Source: Bipolaris cookei (Eukaryota > Ascomycota > Dothideomycetes > Pleosporales > Pleosporaceae). From it: a stretch of DNA of 64,000 bases. Position numbers and translations under genes: made by a program. The stretch is taken from contig NRSV01000096.1 of the NCBI GenBank assembly GCA_002286855.1, forward strand, positions 19,756 through 83,755. Direction: 5' to 3'. This document shows, one piece after another, positions 11,934 to 20,515 of the stretch (its first letter is position 1; every line of letters begins with the position of its first letter). The notes below the pieces were generated by a model, which saw only the letters and a list, made by a program, of their open reading frames with translations, searched no databases and had not been told where the DNA came from.

Positions 11934-12413
11934 GGTTTGTTTCGTGTGGAAGAGAAGTATGGTTAGAATATGGAGTGTGTGGTTTCCCGTGTTCTGCAAA
12001 AGCATGATACCCAGATAGGTTGTTACTTAGTAGCGAAATCGCAGGCATCACATGTCACGGTTGAGGAAAAGATTGGTGTAATGTCAAAAGCGTAAATTCG
12101 TATCGTCTAGATAGACGATGAGATAATAGGCGTCCCAACGCCCTCCACCTAAGGAGCAAAACAAGGAAATTTAAACCCGCATGACCCATGCTCTCTGCCC
12201 AGTGTTGTGTCGTGCTGCGTACTACGCAGGCCGCACTTCCCATAGGCTACATCCATGTCTCTATGGCTCACTGCAATGTTTCTGTCTCTCTTTTTTTCTT
12301 TCACCCGAAACGGCTCAGCGTCGCATTTGTTTCTTGCCCGTCGCCACAAGGGTCACTTTCTTTCTTCGACTACCAAGCTCTCCTGCTCAGTATATACATA
12401 CAGGAAAGGTGAT
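11934..12413. other. Intergenic between convergent NBS1 and DUF1748 gene
   Basis: 480 bp between two convergent stop codons; no gene seen. It should hold both 3'UTRs. Confidence 0.5.
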
Positions 12414-12911
12414 TTATCGCTTGCGCTCAAAATACGAGCTGGCACCGAATAGGGCAACGCTCTGATCCATAACGGTCTCGCCGACCCAGAGGTAGTTTTC
12501 AAACCACTTGAGGGCGCTGGGGTTTTCGCTGAAGGAATCTGGCTTTAAACTGGGTCTGGGGTTTAGCTTTAGCTCCGGACTTGTATCAATGTCGCGAAAT
12601 CATGTTGAGTATATTGCTTGGGCGAGGAGTTGAGGTGTGGTGGCGAGTAGGGGTGGTTGTGCCTGGGAAGTATAGAGGATGGGGTTAACGTACGTGAGGC
12701 CAGTCGAGCGCCGGACGCCAGCCAGGAAAGCGGAGACTGTGACATGGTTAATGATATTGTTTTTGGAATAGGCATACTTTCTGCGTACGTACTTAGTACC
12801 GCATCAAAGGCGTAATGTGCGACTTTGCCGAGCTGGAGGGTGTGTAAGCTACTGAGGATGCGACTCGGCGGTCCGACAGGCGTGGATCCGGAGCAGGCTA
12901 CCTACGACCAT
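12414..12911 (-). CDS. DUF1748 small mitochondrial protein (Coi1-like), four exons
   Basis: Minus-strand exons 12911-12906 (just ATG GTC), 12832-12793, 12736-12694 and 12579-12414 join to an 84-residue protein. Introns are 73, 56 and 114 bp with donors GTAGGT, GTACGT and GTACGT and acceptors CAG, CAG and AAG; phases (0, 1, 2) agree throughout. The product begins MVLGKVAHYAFDAVLISAF, then AGVRRSTGLTPEL, and ends WVGETVMDQSVALFGASSYF plus a short basic tail, the hallmark segments of the fungal DUF1748 family. The yeast member, YDR381C-A/Coi1, is a small membrane protein linked to respiratory-chain complexes. One hydrophobic segment lies at about 10-22. Read without splicing the locus looks like noise with an in-frame TGA at 12600-12602, which falls inside intron 3. 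Family identity is from memory of the motif; exon edges are inferred. Confidence 0.85.
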
Positions 12912-14286
12912 TGTGGAGGGTATGGGGCGAAGCGGAGTTGCGTCTGGGGGAGTTGTTTGGCGATCACTGTACCAAAGAGTGTGGCGGGTATGGGTGTTGT
13001 CGCGGGTGGCGGTTGTTGAGTGGTGGAAGGATGCGGTGTAGAGTGGTTAGGCAGAAGCGGTAGAGAGACGTGTGGCTGGTGCCGTGGTTAGTCACTCTCC
13101 CTGCATGTGATTCAGCTGGCACGCAGCACGCGCGACTTTAGTAGGGTTCCCTCGCCGTTACATGTTGATCTGGACCACGACAAGAGGTCAGGGCATTCTG
13201 TGGTATTTGCACACCCAGACGCAGCCCATGTACCTGCAGAGTGACAATCCGTGAATCGCTTGCAACAGGCCATTCGTACATACTGTACAGGCTCAACCTC
13301 GGGACACCCGGTGGCAGCCGTGATTGTACCCACTGATATGGAACTCCAGGATACCCACGTCCCAGTGGCAGGTGGACAGCGATTGAACCTCGGGCACCAC
13401 GGCCATGCGGAGCACCTACGGGTGATCTAGGAGCGGGCCATGCTACAGGCAGGTGATATATAACTAGGCCATCCTCAACGTGGTGAACCCCCTTCAGGGC
13501 TCTTTTTTCCATGACCTTGACCCCATGAAACCCCCAAGGCACCATGCATCTCCACGCGGACAGAAGCACTGAAGAAAAAAAATGCCATGACACGCCAGCA
13601 TCCGGCCGCGCACCGATACATAAACTCAAATACCCACTAGCTAAGCTGCGAAGACGAGACACCGGAATTCGGACACCGGACGGGGACACCGGAATGCGGC
13701 GCCGCGATTTGCAATGGCCCTGAGCAGCAGGTTGCGTTTGTACGTACAGGGCCTTATCGGAGTGGGATGCTTGAGTGCAAATGACGCCGCAACGTGGGTG
13801 GTTTCGAACAAGCAATGGGCGAAGAGAGTCACCACCACCACGGGGGTAGGTCAGAAATGCCGTCAGCAGGCCAGTCAGCGGGGCTTAAGTGGCGCTATCA
13901 AGCCCACATTTTTGCTACCAAGCCCAGTTCTCCATCGCAATCCGTTTCCAATTGTTATATCCAAACGTGCCGTCGCTCAGGGTGCAGCCCCACGTACTAA
14001 GCACCTACACTAGCGCCAAAACTACTGCCCCTCCAAAACACGCTCAACAGCCAACAAAACTTCTAGCCCAGGCCTGCACAAGATAAACTCGTCGAGCGCC
14101 GTTGTCTTCGTAGCCAGCTCGCTCACATTCTCCTCTTCCTCCTCTACTCTGCAGCCACAACATTGCCAAGTGGAGTGTCTGTATACTGCTCCTACCGGCC
14201 CCGCACTCCGCTACAGCGATATAACTTCGCCCACAGTCCTCCCTTTCCCTCCTCTCTCCTCATTCAGACACTACTAGACGTAGAAA
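12912..14286. other. Intergenic, divergent promoter region of DUF1748 gene and pyruvate kinase
   Basis: About 1.4 kb between divergent starts. A 225-codon minus frame at 13138-13815 has no domain, is Arg/Pro/Ser-rich and starts poorly; I regard it as chance. The last 250 bases are C/T-rich, as is usual upstream of highly expressed fungal glycolytic genes. Confidence 0.5.
13658..13693. repeat. Three spaced copies of GACACCGGA
   Basis: The 9-mer GACACCGGA occurs at 13658, 13672 and 13685, spaced 14 and 13 bases, about 600 bp upstream of the pyruvate kinase ATG. It could be a small tandem repeat or clustered protein-binding sites; no factor is recognised. Confidence 0.6.
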
Positions 14287-16241
14287 ATGGCAAATGCGTA
14301 CGTATACTTCATTCACACACCGCAAGCTTTTTGTTTGCAGCAGACATGGTCGGCGCAAGTCCACGTATGCCTGCGCAGATAAGACAGCTCCGCGAGGGGG
14401 GAAAGTGTCCAACTCGGCTCTGTACCAAGTTCTCGACTTACTTTCCTGTTCCATGATGATCAGTTTCCCCATAGACAGTGTCATTGGGTCTGCGGCTTTT
14501 CAGCAACAACCGCGCGCCATGGGCATGTCGGGACTATATTCCCTTCGGAGCATTCACTGACCCCGAATGTAGTCTAGACCACCTCAACTCCGGCAGGACC
14601 AGGATCGAGTGGCTCAGCCAGCTCAACACTGAGTACACCCCTGCCAAGCAGTACCGACGAACCTCGATCATCTGCACCATCGGTCCCAAGACCAACTCTG
14701 CTGAGAAGATCAATGCTCTCCGCAAAGTCGGTCTCAATGTCGTTCGCATGAACTTCTCCCACGGCTCGTACGAGTACCACCAGTCCGTCATTGACCATGC
14801 GCGCGAAGCCGAGAGGTCACAGCCCGGCAGGCCGCTTGCCATTGCCCTCGACACCAAGGGCCCCGAGATCCGAACGGGTAACACTGTGGGCGATGCTGAT
14901 ATCCCCATCAAGGCCGGTGCCATCATAAACATCACTACTGATGAACAATACGCCACTGCCTGTGACGACAAGAACATGTACGTCGACTACAAGAACATCA
15001 CCAAGGTGATTGAGGCTGGCCGCACAATCTACGTCGATGACGGTGTCCTCTCATTCGAGGTCCTCGAGATCGTAGACGACAAGACGCTCAAGTGCAAGTG
15101 CGTTAACAATGGCAAGATCTCGTCAAGGAAGGGTGTCAACCTGCCCAAGACCGACATTGATCTTCCCCCGCTCTCAGAGAAGGACAAGGCCGATCTCAAG
15201 TTTGGTGTGAAGAACAAGGTTGACATGATCTTTGCATCCTTTATCCGCCGCGGCAGCGATATCACCGCTATCCGTGAGGTGCTCGGTGAGGAGGGCAAGG
15301 ACATCCAAATCATTGCCAAGGTCGAGAACCAGCAGGGTGTAAACAACTTCGACGAGATTCTGCGAGAGACTGACGGTGTCATGGTTGCTCGTGGTGACCT
15401 TGGTATCGAGATCCCACCCAGCCAGGTCTTCATTGCACAGAAGATGATGATCACCAAGTGCAACATTGCCGGCAAGCCCGTCATCTGCGCCACCCAGATG
15501 CTCGAGTCCATGACCTACAACCCACGCCCAACTCGTGCCGAAGTCAGCGACGTTGGTAACGCTGTCCTCGACGGTGCTGACTGCGTCATGTTGTCTGGCG
15601 AGACTGCAAAGGGTGACTACCCTGTAGAGGCCGTTACCATGATGCACGAGACGTGCTTGCTCGCTGAAGTCGCTATTCCATATGTCAACGCATTCGACGA
15701 GCTGCGAAAGCTTGCTCCCGTGCCATGCCCAACCACTGAGACATGCGCCATGGCCGCCGTCAGCGCTAGTCTTGAGCAGAATGCCGGTGCTATTCTGGTT
15801 CTGACGACCAGGTGAGTGGCCCAAGGCATGTATACTGATGAATTCTAACGAATTTTAGTGGTACGACCGCCCGCCTCGTCTCCAAGTACAGGCCTGTTTG
15901 TCCCATCATCATGGTTACCCGTAACGCGATGGCCGCTAGGGTAAGTTGATGCGAAATATGAGAAAGGTGTCCGTTACTAATTTGTGCAGTATTCACACCT
16001 CTACCGCGGCGTTTACCCATTCTATTTCCCCGAGGCGAAGCCAGACTTCAAGACGGAGCCATGGCAGGAGGACGTTGACCGTCGGCTGAAGTGGGGCATC
16101 ATGAACGCCATCAAGCTCGGAGTGCTCAGCAAGGGTGATCCCGTTGTTTGCGTGCAAGGTTGGAGGGGAGGCATGGGACACACGAACACGCTCCGCATTG
16201 TTCCGGCGCAGGAAGATTTGGGCCTTGACCAAGACGCGTAA
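14287..16241 (+). CDS. pki1: Pyruvate kinase
   Basis: Four exons: 14287-14297 (11 bp, ATGGCAAATGC), 14573-15811, 15859-15940 and 15990-16241; introns of 275, 47 and 49 bp. The product is 527 residues, the usual fungal length. It converts phosphoenolpyruvate and ADP to pyruvate and ATP in the cytosol. Visible motifs: [21 protein letters not shown], the catalytic Lys253 in [10 protein letters not shown], and the metal/substrate signature [12 protein letters not shown] (Arg277, Asp279). The C-terminal allosteric domain includes [15 protein letters not shown] spanning intron 2. The long first intron directly after an 11-bp exon explains why an unspliced reading gives an unrelated N-terminus; MANALDHLN is the natural start. 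The C/T-rich upstream tract and strongly biased codons fit high expression. Confidence 0.97.
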
Positions 16242-16621
16242 GGGTACCGCGGGAGCGGAGACATTCTATTTATTGATAGAAGGGGGCGTGTGTATGTGGA
16301 GAGAGAGGGCTGCACAAGATGCACATACATGACTCGCCTGACCAAATGACGGTCTGGCGCATGAACCGCAAGATTCGATGTAGACACTAGCGGATAGTAG
16401 GCAAACTCTGAATGAACACCTCACACTTTCATCCAAGGCAGGCCCGGGGAACGGCCAGCATGTGCTGAAACCCAACCAAGACTAGAGCGACACCCAAGGC
16501 AACGGCTTTGGACCGCGCAACCAGGGTCACTTTGCTCCTGGGGGCCGTGCGCTAGCAACACTAGCCTCCTGGTACACGATGGTGAGTACATTGACCGACG
16601 CACAACCCTACCACACCCTCC
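16242..16621. other. Intergenic between pyruvate kinase and capping triphosphatase
   Basis: 380-bp spacer between tandem genes; no gene or clear signal seen. Confidence 0.5.
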
Positions 16622-17950
16622 ATGGATATATCTGCGCTAGTGAATCATGATGGGGACGCAACGGTGCTACCGCGCCGTTCGCTCTCCATCCCCCATTCCA
16701 CCGCGACCTCTTCTCCCGTCACCTTTGCTGCAAAGATACCCTCGCCGCCGCCTAAAACCAAGTTCAAGCAGATGTCGCTCAAGCGCAAGCGCCACGACCC
16801 AAAGCCGATATGGGCTTACCGCGAGGGTGAGGAGCTTCCCCCCGAATTGAAGCAGCTTCAAGAGCAGCAGCGCCAGCAGTCGCGTCCGCCGACGACTGTC
16901 GCTCCACCCCAGCCGCACGCGCAGCCTCCGCCCCAGGCTCACCCTCAGCCGCGACCCCAACCATCGCCAATGGTTGAGAGAAACGGACATCCATCATCAG
17001 AAAAAAGCGCTCCTCCCCCAGGTATGGCGGTGCGCGAACTCTCTGGCTTCGAGCGACCCATCTCCAACGACGCACATATTTACGATGACGTGTCACGCAA
17101 CGTATGCGATTTTATATGGAACACGGCCGTTAACAATGAAGTTGTGCGGAGCGCGATCGCAGATCCAAAAGTGCAGCTGGAAGTGGAAGCGCGCTGGGGT
17201 CAGATCATAGACAAGCAGACGGACCAGCGACTGCGTGGGTTTTGGCGCACAGAGACGGTTTTGAATACCGATGTTTTGGAAGTCAAGTTTGAGAGTACCA
17301 TGACGGCGCAACAACACAAACGCATGAACCTGTTTCTGAACGCTCAGGTTCAGCAATCAAAGGCTCCAGGAGCCCCACGACCTCCGATCGATTACCGACA
17401 CACCTACGAGACAGACATGTTCTACGAACTAGACCAGCAAGGCTTCAACTCTTTGAATCCTATTGTTCAGCGTTTGATAAGTACAGCTGGTGGCCGACAG
17501 CGTGTTCGTGTGACGCGCGACAAAAACACGGGCGAGTTCTTGCGTGCGATTATAAAGCACAGGCTAGGCAACCTCGAAGTTAGCTCTCCAAAGACCGAGT
17601 GGGACTACCGCATTGGCATCAACTTGGAAATTGACTTCCCAGGTCCTATAGAAAGTCTCACGCCTGCTGTGGAGGGTGGAAAGACGGCCGAGGGCATGCA
17701 CCGGCAAAAGGATCGCATGTCATACTCGTGGCTAGGTGCTTATCAGGTTGATCTAACACAGGTTTCTCAAGGGCCCACCAAGAACCACGAACTAGAGTTG
17801 GAACTAGACTCTGGCGTGCTCATAGCAGAAGCAGACAAGGTGAGACGAAAGGAGCCCACTAAATTCGAGAGCCTGATCAACGGGATGATGAGCAACCTGC
17901 GGGTGTTGTCGCGTGAGATTACGGTTTCTGGTCCTGGTCCTAGTGCATAG
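16622..17950 (+). CDS. CET1: mRNA-capping enzyme beta subunit, RNA 5'-triphosphatase (Cet1 type)
   Basis: Single-exon frame of 442 residues. It removes the gamma phosphate from nascent pre-mRNA 5' ends in the nucleus, the first step of capping. The first 150 residues are Pro/Gln-rich and disordered. The triphosphate tunnel metalloenzyme (TTM) fold follows from ERPISNDAHIYDDVSRNV. The metal-binding glutamates characteristic of the family are visible as LEVEARWG (Glu187, Glu189) and, in the last strand, HELELELD (Glu390, Glu392, Glu394). WDYRIGINLEIDF is the central strand bearing basic and acidic tunnel residues. Fungal Cet1 enzymes are unrelated to the metazoan cysteine phosphatases. Length and architecture are normal. 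Confidence 0.95.
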   Translation: MDISALVNHDGDATVLPRRSLSIPHSTATSSPVTFAAKIPSPPPKTKFKQMSLKRKRHDPKPIWAYREGEELPPELKQLQEQQRQQSRPPTTVAPPQPHAQPPPQAHPQPRPQPSPMVERNGHPSSEKSAPPPGMAVRELSGFERPISNDAHIYDDVSRNVCDFIWNTAVNNEVVRSAIADPKVQLEVEARWGQIIDKQTDQRLRGFWRTETVLNTDVLEVKFESTMTAQQHKRMNLFLNAQVQQSKAPGAPRPPIDYRHTYETDMFYELDQQGFNSLNPIVQRLISTAGGRQRVRVTRDKNTGEFLRAIIKHRLGNLEVSSPKTEWDYRIGINLEIDFPGPIESLTPAVEGGKTAEGMHRQKDRMSYSWLGAYQVDLTQVSQGPTKNHELELELDSGVLIAEADKVRRKEPTKFESLINGMMSNLRVLSREITVSGPGPSA

Positions 17951-18078
17951 GGGCATGGACGCGTGTATGGCTGTACTGTAATACTATTGTTGTTCGTATA
18001 CAACGTTTGGAAGGTTCAACGCGAAACAGCAAATTTGGGATCAGCATCGCCAGGAGTTTATGTTTCCAAAATAAGATA

Positions 18079-18141
18079 ACGTAAAGCACCACCGAGCCGG
18101 ACACACCACCGAGCCGGACACTTTTTCTTGGCATCGCGAAC
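18079..18141 (+). repeat. Left terminal inverted repeat of Fot1-type element
   Basis: 63 bp starting ACGTAAAGCACCACCG, matched by the reverse complement of 19865-19927 except at base 58 (G at 18136). It contains the 17-bp unit CACCACCGAGCCGGACA twice in tandem. Confidence 0.95.
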
Positions 18142-18158
18142 ATCACTTGCAAAGTAAC

Positions 18159-19844
18159 ATGTCCCAACTACGTAAAGATACATTAACTCAGAGAGAAGGC
18201 AGAATTACTCTTGCTATTCAGGCCTATCGTACGGGCCAGTTTAAGAGCATTCGACGCGCTGCTGCTGTCTACAACGTTCCTTTTCAGCGGCTTTCTGATC
18301 GGCTTAACAAAATCACTTTTCGACCCCAGATATCTCCAAACTGCCGCAAACTAACTATAATTGAAGAGCAAACAATTGTACGATATATTCTTGATCTAGA
18401 CTCACGAGGATTTGCTCCCCGACTGTGTGAGGTAGCGGATATGGCAGAGAAACTACTGCGCGTACGAGATGGCCAACCTTTAGGCAAGAACTGGGCAGAG
18501 CGATTTGTATCGCGTTCGGACGAGCTTAAAACAGCTTTCAATCGAGCAAAGGACCGCCAGAGAATACAGCAGGAAGATCCAGAGGTTATTAACGCGTGGT
18601 TTGAGCTTGTACGAGAGACAATTGAGAAGTATGGAGTACATTCTGACGACATCCATAACTTTGACGAGACTGGCTTTCAGATGGGCGTGATTGGCTCAAT
18701 GAAGGTAGTTACAGGCGCAGAGCGTCGTACGAGGCCTACTTTGACGCAGCCAGGCAATCGTGAGTGGGTTACAGTTATTCAGAGCATCTGCGCTGCGGGG
18801 TATGCTACTCCGCCATTCATTATCTACAAGGGACGCGTCCATATCTCTGCTTGGTACGAAGAAGTAGATATACCGTACGATTGGAAGCTCTCAGTATCAC
18901 AGAACGGCTGGACAAATAACGCGCTTGGTCTTGAGTGGTTAAAGCACTTTGACGAGCATACAAAGACGCGTCAGGTGGGGTCGTACAGGCTACTTATTCT
19001 TGACGGCCATGAGAGCCACCTAAACCAAGAATTTAAGGACTACTGTCTTGAACAGAAGATTCTTACTCTTTGTATGCCTGCTCATTCATCGCATATACTT
19101 CAGCCGCTTGACGTTGTCTGCTTTTCGCCTCTTAAGCAGAAGTACTCCCAACGCGTACGAGACTTGGCACGCCACCACGTCTGGCATATTGATAAAGAAC
19201 GCTTCCTGCCAGCCTTTCGAGACGCGTTTCGCGACGTATTTACGTTCGATAACTGCAAAAAAGCCTTTAAGGCAGCAGGGCTAGTTCCTATTAACGCGCA
19301 GAGAGTCATTGATCGTCTTGACGTACGCCTTTGTACCCCACCACAAGAAGCTCAGCTAGAAACACCCTGGGAGTCTAAAACCCCTAGCAATTCGTACGAA
19401 TTTGGATCACAGTCGAAGCTTGTAAGAGATTCTTTTGTACGATCACCAACTGCTGCACAAGAAGGCTTCTCAAAGCTTATTAAAGGAGCTGAGGAGATGC
19501 TACATGAGAATGTGCTTATGAAGGCCCGCATACGAGAGCTTGAAGAGCAATTAGCTGAGGTAACAAAGCGCCGAGGGCGTAAAAGAAAGCGAATTCAGAC
19601 AGGCGGGACACTAGACTTTGGTGCAGGAGCATCGCAGGCAGCTGAAAATGCTGCTACTGGTCGTACGGCATCAAAGAAGGCGCGTGGTGGGGGTAGTCAA
19701 GAAAAGGCTCTACCAGGTCAACGGCACTGTGGAACCTGTGGGAGAGTGGGCCATAACGCCCGTACGTGCCAAAAAGATGTAGAAGAAGATTCTCTATCAG
19801 ATACAAGTGAGTTGTATAACGCATCTATAGCTAGTGTAGAGTAA
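18159..19844 (+). CDS. Fot1/pogo-like transposase (DDE_1) with zinc knuckle
   Basis: Uninterrupted frame of 561 residues from ATG 18159. An N-terminal Psq-type helix-turn-helix (AIQAYRTGQFKSIRRAAAVY) and a CENP-B/Tc5-type DNA-binding region precede the DDE_1 catalytic domain. The triad is visible: Asp169 (HNFDETGFQMG), Asp282 (LILDGHESH) and Asp318 (LQPLDVVCFSPLK), a DD35D spacing typical of pogo/Fot1 enzymes. After a coiled, basic segment the C-terminus has a CCHC zinc knuckle, CGTCGRVGHNARTC (C-x2-C-x4-H-x4-C). It would bind the terminal repeats and cut and paste the element at TA sites. No stops or frameshifts, so it may be active. The pentamer GTACG occurs 13 times in this frame, unlike neighbouring genes. 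Confidence 0.95.
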   Translation: MSQLRKDTLTQREGRITLAIQAYRTGQFKSIRRAAAVYNVPFQRLSDRLNKITFRPQISPNCRKLTIIEEQTIVRYILDLDSRGFAPRLCEVADMAEKLLRVRDGQPLGKNWAERFVSRSDELKTAFNRAKDRQRIQQEDPEVINAWFELVRETIEKYGVHSDDIHNFDETGFQMGVIGSMKVVTGAERRTRPTLTQPGNREWVTVIQSICAAGYATPPFIIYKGRVHISAWYEEVDIPYDWKLSVSQNGWTNNALGLEWLKHFDEHTKTRQVGSYRLLILDGHESHLNQEFKDYCLEQKILTLCMPAHSSHILQPLDVVCFSPLKQKYSQRVRDLARHHVWHIDKERFLPAFRDAFRDVFTFDNCKKAFKAAGLVPINAQRVIDRLDVRLCTPPQEAQLETPWESKTPSNSYEFGSQSKLVRDSFVRSPTAAQEGFSKLIKGAEEMLHENVLMKARIRELEEQLAEVTKRRGRKRKRIQTGGTLDFGAGASQAAENAATGRTASKKARGGGSQEKALPGQRHCGTCGRVGHNARTCQKDVEEDSLSDTSELYNASIASVE

Positions 19845-19864
19845 TTCGAGTTTTCGTACATGAA

Positions 19865-19927
19865 GTTCGTGATGCCAAGAAAAAGTGTCCGGCTCGGTGG
19901 TGTGTCCGGCTCGGTGGTGCTTTACGT
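19865..19927 (-). repeat. Right terminal inverted repeat of Fot1-type element
   Basis: Inverted copy of 18079-18141 with one difference (T at 19870, a C-to-T type change relative to the left copy). It begins 20 bp after the transposase stop codon and is followed by the TA duplication. Confidence 0.95.
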
Positions 19928-19929
19928 TA

Positions 19930-20515
19930 CCCAATTCTCACTATTTACATCGCATCATATGGCTTCCACCTACTCTTTCACTCTGTGCCTGTGACTAATA
20001 TTCAGGGGCAGGAGGCAGCTTTACTAGCTATGCCAGCTGTGCCAGTTCCGTATTACTTGCAAAACATTATTTCTAATGATCACACAAACTCCTTTTCTGT
20101 GCAAATTCACACATCTCAAGTGAGGCGTACGCCATGGATCTTATCGTAGGAGTGATGTGCAGGCTAGCGTATTATGTCATGTTGAAGTGGACCAGGGTCG
20201 CCGCTTCCGAGACTCACGAGCTGTGTTTAGACCATCACGTACACGGTTCCCCGAACTCACCACCACGGCGCCTTGCCATCCCCATCAATCTCTCCTCGAT
20301 CTCACATCTTTATCCCTCATTCACTGCAACGGTCACGCTAAAGTCCGAAGCATCACGGTTCCCCCGTGTCCTTTGATCGCAGGCAAGCCCGCAGGCGCCA
20401 CTGCGCAGCTCCATCGCCTTCTACCCATTTCCGCAACAGCTCCTTCTCTCCTCAACACCGCGGGCAACCGTTTCACAACACCGAAACACGTATTGTCCTC
20501 GCTCAGCACAACACA
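19930..20515. other. Intergenic, RPN2 promoter and leader
   Basis: 586 bp between the transposon and RPN2. C/T-rich near the start codon, no gene seen. This is presumably the original CET1-RPN2 spacer. Confidence 0.5.

Larger units (their letters stand above)
18079..19927 (+). mobile_element. Intact Fot1/pogo-type DNA transposon (Tc1/mariner superfamily)
   Basis: The element is 1849 bp, bounded by 63-bp terminal inverted repeats differing at one base and flanked by the dinucleotide TA on both sides (18077-18078 and 19928-19929), the target duplication of Tc1/mariner elements. It holds one uninterrupted transposase frame. Each terminus contains two tandem 17-bp units (CACCACCGAGCCGGACA), probably transposase-binding sites. 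It lies 128 bp after the CET1 stop codon and about 590 bp before the RPN2 start. Near-identical ends and an intact frame imply a recent insertion with little repeat-induced mutation. Confidence 0.95.

Noticed and set aside
12569..12775. 68-codon minus frame MPIPKTISL...
   Set aside because: It is an out-of-frame reading across introns 2 and 3 and exon 3 of the DUF1748 gene.
13138..13815. 225-codon minus-strand frame upstream of pyruvate kinase
   Set aside because: No domain, Arg/Pro/Ser-rich, overlaps other chance frames and occupies the expected promoter.
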